DNA of 19,854 nt from Ruminococcaceae bacterium UBA1244 (GTDB lineage Bacteria > Bacillota > Clostridia > Oscillospirales > Acutalibacteraceae): NCBI GenBank assembly GCA_002308635.1, contig DBWG01000064.1, positions 6,656 through 26,509 on the forward strand, in the 5' to 3' direction. Positions 14,437 through 19,854 of this stretch are shown piece by piece (positions within the stretch are counted from its first letter, which is position 1; each line of letters opens with the position of its first letter). Below the pieces are notes generated by a model. It worked only from the letters and a program-made list of their open reading frames with translations. It had not been told where the DNA came from and made no database searches. A program made the position numbers and the translations under genes.

Positions 14437-17250
14437 TCAGTCTATACTTTTCAGCGACTCGACCATGCTTATTTTTTTCATTTTGAAGTACATTATGAAA
14501 TTGACTGCCAGTGAAAATACTATCGTCAGCGCAAACGAGAAAACATAGCTCCAGACCGAAACGTATTTCGGGAACATTACATTATCCATCTGGATGGATT
14601 CCACAACGAAAGAAGCAAAAAGATTGCCAAGCCCCAGTCCCGCAAGAGAACCGATAACAGTGAGCGTGGTGATCTCACGGTAGATATAATTTGCGCTTTC
14701 AAGGCTGTAAAAGCCCAGCACCTTTATTGTTGCGATTTCCCTGACACGTTCCGCAATATTGATATTGGTCAGATTATACAGCACGACCACGGCAAGAAGT
14801 CCCGAACATATAATGAGAACGAGTATTATCACGTCAAGCGACTGTATCATGGTCTTCATGGTAGAGACCTGTTCGGTGATCGAGGTCACGGTAATGATAT
14901 CGTCCTTTTTCATATATTCGTTTGAGATGTCTTTTTCGCTGTTTTTGAACGGTTCTGCGATCCTTGTCATAACGACGCCGTATTTTATCTCGGATCCTGT
15001 CATCTTCTGATAATATGCCGGAGTCATATATCCCAGACTGCCGGCATAGTTTTCTGTAAAGCCGGCGACCCTGCAAGTGTATTTTTCTTCTTCAAGAGTC
15101 AGTATCACATTATCTCCGGTGCTGAGGTGAAGAACATCCGCAAGTCTTTCGGAAATAATTATGCCGTCATCCGTAAGAGGTATCTCGTTGTGGGTTTTTC
15201 TGTCACGAAGGACAAATACTCCCTTGAATTCTTCCGGATCACTGCCTGCTATTATTCTGATCTGAGTATTTTTTCCGCCGTTTTCGTTCTGGATGAATCC
15301 CCATCCTAAATATGCGAGCAGTGAATGTTCAAATCTCTCGTCCTGACGGAACTCAGACAGTATCTCCTTCTTTTCATCGGCAGTGCCCGACTTTGAAAGG
15401 GAATAGACCTGATCGTATATCGTAAGCTCGTCAAACTGTATGTCCGCAATGCCGGCAACGGAATCCTTTAGTCCGAAGCCTGCGACCATCAGCGCAGTAC
15501 ATCCCGCAACGCCTATCACCGTCATCAAGAATCTTGCTTTATATCTGAAAAGGTTTCTTGCAGTGACCTTTGAAGTAAAGCTCATGTGATTCCAGAGAGG
15601 CTTTATGTGTTCGAGAAGTATTCTTTTTCCGGGCTTGGGGGCTTTCGGGCGCATGAGTGCCGCAGGTGCGAGCCTGAGGTCTTTGAAGCATGCCGCCAGC
15701 GACACGAGCATGATGCACACTATTCCGACCGCTGAGGAAATTATCATGCTTTTCCAGTCTATCTCTATCACAGTCGGCGGAAAGGTGTACATTATCCTGT
15801 ATGTATCGACGATTATCCTTGGCAGCGTCAGCACTCCGGCTGCGGCTCCGGCAATACTTCCCAGAAGCGCCGCAGCTCCGGAATAGATCACATATTTTGA
15901 CGCTATCGAAATGCCGGGATAGCCCAGTGCTTTCAGAGTTCCCGTTTCGATCCTGCGTTCCTCAACCATTCTTGTCATGGTCGTAAAGCACACAAGTCCG
16001 GCGATGAGAAGGAAGAACACCGGAAAGACCCTTGATATGTCGTCCACACGGTGTGAATCGTCATACAGACCCGAATATCCCGGATTGTCGTCACGGTCAT
16101 AAACATACCATTTTCCGTTTTCGAGTGAGGCGATCTTTTCTTCCGTTTCCTTCAGCTTTGTTTCCGCTTCGGAGATCAGGCTCTGAACCGTTTGCTTTTC
16201 CGCATCAAGCTTTTCACGTTCTTCACTGAGCTTTTGTGTGACGGTTTTTATCTGTTCTTCAAGCTCAGTCCTGACGTGTCCGGACTTCTTTTTTGCCTCT
16301 TCGATCATACTGCTGAGCTGTTGTTCTTTGTTTTTCAGTTCCAGTTCGCCGTCGGATATTTTTTTGAGAGCTTCATCTTTTTTTTGCCGGAACAAAGCTT
16401 TTCCTGATTCAAGCTGTGTTTTTGCATCTGCAAGGACAGACGCTTCAAAGCGCTCTATGCTTTTGTGCGAAAATTCTTCGAGTTTATCTTTTTCGTCCCT
16501 GATCTCGTCCTTATATCCGTCGCCGAAAGGAAAGCTGTGTTCTGCTGAGGCTTTTGTTCTGAGGTATGCGGCGGTATATCTTTGGGAAACGAATTCCTCC
16601 GGAGGAAGCATCATATAGAATGAAACATTTCCGTCGCCGATAAGGGAATTGCCCCGCAGATATGTAAGGTACAGCGGCGAATCCACAAGACCGACTATCT
16701 TATATTCGTTGTGCTTTACATAGTCGGTTGATGGTTTTCCGTCTACCATAGGGTTGAACGTTATGGTATCGCCTATATGATAGCCCGACATTTCAAGATA
16801 ATAGTTTTCAATGGCACATTCTCCCTCGTTTACGGGCAGTCTGCCGTCTCTGAGGATGATATCATTTATGGGTTTGTCGTTTGTGTCGGTTTTTTGCGGG
16901 ACAGAATATACCCTGACAACGGAATCTATCTCATTCTGCGTTACGATAAGATCCGCAACATATCCCGGCATTACGGAATCAACGTAGTCAAGCTCCTTGA
17001 TGCTGCGTATATCCTCATCATCGAAGCCTACCGTACTGATAAGCCTGATGTCCATAAGCGAATAATCTTCAAGATAGGTCAGTGCAGTCCTGAGCATACT
17101 CGGAGATGCGGATTTCAGTCCCGAAAAAAATCCTACGCTGATGCCTATTATTGCAAAGATCGCCAAAAATCTCGATTTTGTGCGGAAAACTTCACGGATG
17201 ATATTTTTCCGCATGGCACTTTTTGTTCTTCTGTCCTTCTTTTTTGACAT
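14437..17250 (-). CDS. Large FtsX-type ABC transporter permease with extracytoplasmic coiled coil
   Basis: Permease of 937 aa in the MacB/FtsX superfamily, pairing with the ATPase encoded just upstream. Helix 1 (about 28-45) is followed by an extracytoplasmic domain and a long charged segment (about 248-378) with coiled-coil character (KDEALKKISDGELELKNKEQ, then EEQIKTVTQKLSEEREKLDA). The first FtsX unit (about 405-530) contains three helices and the cytosolic motif RRIETGTLKALGYP. Helix 5 (about 572-592), a second extracytoplasmic domain, and the second FtsX unit (about 803-935) with ERVREIATIKVLGF follow, giving the 2 x 4 helix plan. I take the ATG at 17248-17250, which has GGTGA 7 bases upstream, over a GTG eight codons earlier. 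Cargo is unknown; family members act in peptide or lipoprotein export, antimicrobial-peptide resistance, or as mechanotransmitters. Confidence 0.9.
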   Translation of the reverse strand: MSKKKDRRTKSAMRKNIIREVFRTKSRFLAIFAIIGISVGFFSGLKSASPSMLRTALTYLEDYSLMDIRLISTVGFDDEDIRSIKELDYVDSVMPGYVADLIVTQNEIDSVVRVYSVPQKTDTNDKPINDIILRDGRLPVNEGECAIENYYLEMSGYHIGDTITFNPMVDGKPSTDYVKHNEYKIVGLVDSPLYLTYLRGNSLIGDGNVSFYMMLPPEEFVSQRYTAAYLRTKASAEHSFPFGDGYKDEIRDEKDKLEEFSHKSIERFEASVLADAKTQLESGKALFRQKKDEALKKISDGELELKNKEQQLSSMIEEAKKKSGHVRTELEEQIKTVTQKLSEEREKLDAEKQTVQSLISEAETKLKETEEKIASLENGKWYVYDRDDNPGYSGLYDDSHRVDDISRVFPVFFLLIAGLVCFTTMTRMVEERRIETGTLKALGYPGISIASKYVIYSGAAALLGSIAGAAAGVLTLPRIIVDTYRIMYTFPPTVIEIDWKSMIISSAVGIVCIMLVSLAACFKDLRLAPAALMRPKAPKPGKRILLEHIKPLWNHMSFTSKVTARNLFRYKARFLMTVIGVAGCTALMVAGFGLKDSVAGIADIQFDELTIYDQVYSLSKSGTADEKKEILSEFRQDERFEHSLLAYLGWGFIQNENGGKNTQIRIIAGSDPEEFKGVFVLRDRKTHNEIPLTDDGIIISERLADVLHLSTGDNVILTLEEEKYTCRVAGFTENYAGSLGYMTPAYYQKMTGSEIKYGVVMTRIAEPFKNSEKDISNEYMKKDDIITVTSITEQVSTMKTMIQSLDVIILVLIICSGLLAVVVLYNLTNINIAERVREIATIKVLGFYSLESANYIYREITTLTVIGSLAGLGLGNLFASFVVESIQMDNVMFPKYVSVWSYVFSFALTIVFSLAVNFIMYFKMKKISMVESLKSID

Positions 17251-17286
17251 ATACCGGTCACCGCCTCTTTTCACGTTCGTGGCAAT

Positions 17287-17994
17287 TTACCACTCTATCT
17301 GTTCCACAGGGACAGGAGAATCATTGACAACATTGCTGATGACCTTTCCGCTTTTCATGCTGATGACACGGTTAGCCATCGGAGTAATAGCGGAGTTGTG
17401 GGTTATCAGTACAACGGTCATGCCGTCCTCACGGCACCTGTTCTGAAGGAGTTTCAGGATGCTCTTGCCGGTATTGTAGTCGAGTGCGCCGGTAGGTTCG
17501 TCACACAAAAGGAGTTTGGGCTTTTTTGCGAGCGCACGGGCAATAGATACTCTCTGCTGTTCACCGCCGGAAAGCTGTGACGGAAAATTATTTTTTCGTT
17601 CAGAAAGCCCCACGCTGTCAAGGACGGAATCCGCATCGAGAGATTCACGGCATATCTGTGTTGCAAGCTCCACATTTTCCTTTGCGGTAAGGTTTGGGAT
17701 AAGATTGTAAAACTGGAACACGAATCCTATATCATATCTGCGGTATGAAGCAAGATCATGCTTGTTAAGGCGGCTGATATCCTTTCCTCCGACAAGAATT
17801 TTTCCTTCGTCACAGCTGTCGATACCGCCCAAAATATTGAGGACTGTGGTTTTTCCTGCGCCGGAAAGCCCCACAACAACGGCAAACTCTCCTTCGTCAA
17901 TAGAAAATGTTACCCCGTCCGCCGCAGGTATCGTGATCTCTCCCATTTTATAGCGTTTATATACATTTTCAAACTGTACAAAATTTTTCTGCAT
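17287..17994 (-). CDS. ABC transporter ATP-binding protein (MacB/LolD type)
   Basis: Cytosolic ATPase subunit of 235 aa that powers the FtsX-type permease encoded 36 bases downstream. All motifs are intact: Walker A GLSGAGKTT (42-50), Q-loop Gln94 (VFQFYN), signature LSGGEQQR (141-148), Walker B LLLCDEP with Asp165/Glu166, D-loop ALD (170-172) and H-loop His199 (ITHN). VFQFYNLIPNLTAKENVE is typical of the LolD/MacB subfamily, as is the short length. The ATG at 17992-17994 has GAGG 8 bases upstream and lies 15 bases after the peptidase stop, so all three genes are probably cotranscribed. Confidence 0.95.
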   Translation of the reverse strand: MQKNFVQFENVYKRYKMGEITIPAADGVTFSIDEGEFAVVVGLSGAGKTTVLNILGGIDSCDEGKILVGGKDISRLNKHDLASYRRYDIGFVFQFYNLIPNLTAKENVELATQICRESLDADSVLDSVGLSERKNNFPSQLSGGEQQRVSIARALAKKPKLLLCDEPTGALDYNTGKSILKLLQNRCREDGMTVVLITHNSAITPMANRVISMKSGKVISNVVNDSPVPVEQIEW

Positions 17995-18009
17995 AAGGTA
18001 TGCCTCATT

Positions 18010-19698
18010 TCAGATCTTATTTTTTTCAAGCCATTTCACTGCACTGTCTGCTACTTCTTTCAAGGTATCCTCCTCAAACGGCGAACCCAGTCCGGCGGTT
18101 TCGATAAGCTCAGTAAGCGTCATAGTCCCCGCCTTTTTCACAAGGCTCATATAGCGTTTCCATGCGTCATTGTGATCCTCCTGCATAACTGCCCAGAACT
18201 GGAGTGCGGCAGTCTGTGCAAAGCAGTAGTCTATATAATAGAAAGGATTTTCGTAAATATGGATCTGTCTCTGCCAGCCCATTCCTTCGCCGTAGAAGGG
18301 CGAACCGTCAAGCTTCATCCACGGCATATATATTCCCGTAAGCTCTTTCCAGACCTCATGGCGCTGTGAGGGAGAAAGCTCCGGTTTTTCATACATAATA
18401 TGCTGGAAGTGGTCTACCATAGCGCCGTACGGCAGGAATGTCAATGCGCCGAAAAGGTGGTTATATCTGAATTTTGCGGCATCTTTTCCGAAGAATCCGT
18501 CACTCATCCTCCAGCCGAAAAATTCCATCGTCATTGAATGTATCTCACAGGCATCGAGGGTAGGGCTTTGGTTATCCGACGGAAAAATATCCCTTGCGCA
18601 GTAGAAGGCAAACGCATGGCCGGCTTCGTGAGTGATGACCTCAACGTCATCGGCAGTACCGTTGAAGTTTGCAAAAATAAACGGTACTTTATAGTCTGAG
18701 ATCTGGGTGCAGTAGCCGCCGCTTGCCTTTCCCTTTTTGCTCAGGACATCCATCAGTTCGTTTTCGAGCATGACATCAATGAATTCCGAGGTCTCTTCCG
18801 AAAGCGAATGGTAGAGCATTTTTCCTGTTTCAAGTATTTCCTCCGGAGTACCGACAGGCTTTGGATTTCCGTCACGGAAATGCAGCGCCGCATCCGCAAA
18901 TGTGAGCGGATATATCAGACCTGTTCTTTCAGCCTGTTCACGGTACAGCCTGTCGGCGACGGGAACGATATATTTCACGATATTTTCACGGAATTTTGAA
19001 ACGTCCTCTGCGTTATAGCAGTTTCGTCCCATCTGGAGATAGCCGAGCGGCACAAAATTTTTATAGCCCATCTTTTTGCCCATTGTATCTCTGAGCCGGA
19101 CAAGCTCATCATATATATTGTCAAGTTTTTCTCCGCACTCTTTGTAGAATCCTGCCTCCGCAAGCCACGCACTGCGGCGGAGTTCATCATCAGGCGACTG
19201 TTTGTACGGTGAAAGCTGTGAGACCGTCAGTGTTTTTTCGTCAAAATTTATCTGAGCGGAGGCGATAAGCTTCTGATATTCAGTTTCAAGCTTGTTGGCG
19301 TGTTGAGTTTCGGGGATTATCTCGCTTGAAAACGATCTGAGGAATATCTCACTGTTTTTGAAAAGAAGACTGCCGTATTTTTGTTCGAGTTCATTTCTGA
19401 ACCTGCTTTTTGTGAGCAGTTCTGCAAAGCTGTGCTGAATATCCACAAAAACAGGGGATATCTCGTCGATATATTCCACTTCATTTTCATAGTATTCATC
19501 TGTTGTGTCGATAGAGCTTCTGATATAAGCAAGGCTGAACATAGAATCTGTATGTGAGATGAGCCTGTCCCACTTTGAAAAAGCCTCATCTGCTTTTTCA
19601 AAGGAGTCTGCCGTTAAGAATTCCTGTTTTATTTTGTCGGCATCGTCCCTGATGACAGTGATATCGGGGCGTTCATACTTCATTTCGCAAAATTTCAT
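18010..19698 (-). CDS. pepF: M3 family oligoendopeptidase (PepF-like)
   Basis: Cytosolic zinc metallopeptidase of 562 aa, family M3, which cleaves oligopeptides. The active-site motif HEAGH (357-361) gives His357, Glu358 and His361; the third zinc ligand is Glu385 in ACEIHSMTMEFF. The conserved C-terminal substrate-binding block QIHIYENPFYYIDYCFAQ (478-495), with His480 and Tyr482, is present. No signal peptide. The ATG at 19696-19698 has AGGAGG 6 bases upstream. It heads an operon with an MacB-like ATPase and permease, so peptide turnover may be linked to whatever that system handles; this is inference, since PepF homologues also act as general peptidases. The family call is secure; the gene name is by similarity to M3B oligoendopeptidase F. 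Confidence 0.93.
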   Translation of the reverse strand: MKFCEMKYERPDITVIRDDADKIKQEFLTADSFEKADEAFSKWDRLISHTDSMFSLAYIRSSIDTTDEYYENEVEYIDEISPVFVDIQHSFAELLTKSRFRNELEQKYGSLLFKNSEIFLRSFSSEIIPETQHANKLETEYQKLIASAQINFDEKTLTVSQLSPYKQSPDDELRRSAWLAEAGFYKECGEKLDNIYDELVRLRDTMGKKMGYKNFVPLGYLQMGRNCYNAEDVSKFRENIVKYIVPVADRLYREQAERTGLIYPLTFADAALHFRDGNPKPVGTPEEILETGKMLYHSLSEETSEFIDVMLENELMDVLSKKGKASGGYCTQISDYKVPFIFANFNGTADDVEVITHEAGHAFAFYCARDIFPSDNQSPTLDACEIHSMTMEFFGWRMSDGFFGKDAAKFRYNHLFGALTFLPYGAMVDHFQHIMYEKPELSPSQRHEVWKELTGIYMPWMKLDGSPFYGEGMGWQRQIHIYENPFYYIDYCFAQTAALQFWAVMQEDHNDAWKRYMSLVKKAGTMTLTELIETAGLGSPFEEDTLKEVADSAVKWLEKNKI

Positions 19699-19728
19699 AA
19701 CTGACCTCCTGAAAAAATATACACTTCT

Positions 19729-19757
19729 ATTTTATCCCATTCCGCCCAAAAAATCAA
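19729..19757 (-). promoter_or_regulatory. Promoter for the pepF-like/ABC operon
   Basis: TTGATT (19752-19757), a 17-base spacer and TAAAAT (19729-19734) on the minus strand, about 30 bases upstream of the start codon. Confidence 0.7.
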
Positions 19758-19777
19758 GATTGGTGCATATCGCACAC

Positions 19778-19805
19778 ATAAAAAGTCTCCCGCAAAGGGA
19801 GACTT
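19778..19805 (-). terminator. Terminator of an upstream gene outside the window
   Basis: AAGTCTCCC (19783-19791) and GGGAGACTT (19797-19805) form a 9-bp stem with a 5-base loop; on the minus strand it runs into TTTTTA. It isolates the pepF-like operon from whatever lies beyond the right edge. The adjoining 19806-19840 is AT-rich with short ATTCA(C/T)T-type repeats and no gene. Confidence 0.78.
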
Positions 19806-19854
19806 GTATTATTCACTATTCATTATTCTTTATTACTATAAATGAGCAAATCTG

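Overview
The window looks like chromosomal DNA from a moderately low-GC Gram-positive anaerobe of the Clostridia. A Ruminococcus-like member of the Oscillospiraceae is my best guess. This is inferred from strong AGGAGG-type ribosome binding sites, sigma-A-like promoters with 17-base spacers, intrinsic terminators, and the gene set: MltG with a long cytosolic head, an S8 surface protease of the C5a-peptidase/lactocepin type, a PepF oligopeptidase, a GH31 alpha-glucosidase and flippase/GT2 genes. There is no RNA gene, insertion sequence, phage gene or CRISPR array. Twelve protein genes are supported; all but the GH31 gene lie on the minus strand.

Layout, left to right. (1) 23-2653, minus: a three-gene operon (DJ-1/PfpI protein, then 5-formyltetrahydrofolate cyclo-ligase, then MltG), with its own promoter at 2688-2716. 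(2) 2759-6793, minus: one very large membrane-anchored subtilisin-like protease, promoter at 6873-6901. (3) 6916-7735, minus: a small tail-anchored protein and a polytopic membrane protein resembling DUF6512, separated by a strong stem-loop and read from a promoter at 7803-7832. (4) 7736-8379: the only long gene-free stretch. It holds an array of phased GTTGAAAAC-type repeats resembling diverged DnaA boxes, an AT-rich segment, a plus-strand promoter, and a leader with a strong intrinsic terminator upstream of the GH31 start. (5) 8380-10293, plus: cytosolic GH31 alpha-glucosidase, followed by a bidirectional terminator. (6) 10340-13422, minus: an operon of an LPG-synthase-TM/flippase-like protein and two paralogous GT2 glycosyltransferases, with stop codons overlapping the next ribosome binding sites. 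(7) 13638-14273, minus: an orotate-phosphoribosyltransferase-like protein with a degenerate PRPP loop, with its own promoter and terminator. (8) 14437-19698, minus: a PepF-like oligoendopeptidase, an ABC ATPase and a large FtsX-type permease in one operon, with clear promoter and terminator.

Most of the window is envelope biology: peptidoglycan processing (MltG), surface proteolysis (S8), glycan or glycolipid assembly (flippase plus two GT2s), an MacB-like ABC system and small membrane proteins. GH31 is the catabolic exception. I do not see a clear new defence or mobile system. The most unusual material is the 7.8-8.4 kb intergenic region (repeat array plus terminated leader), the atypical phosphoribosyltransferase, and the coupling of a cytosolic peptidase to an ABC system.
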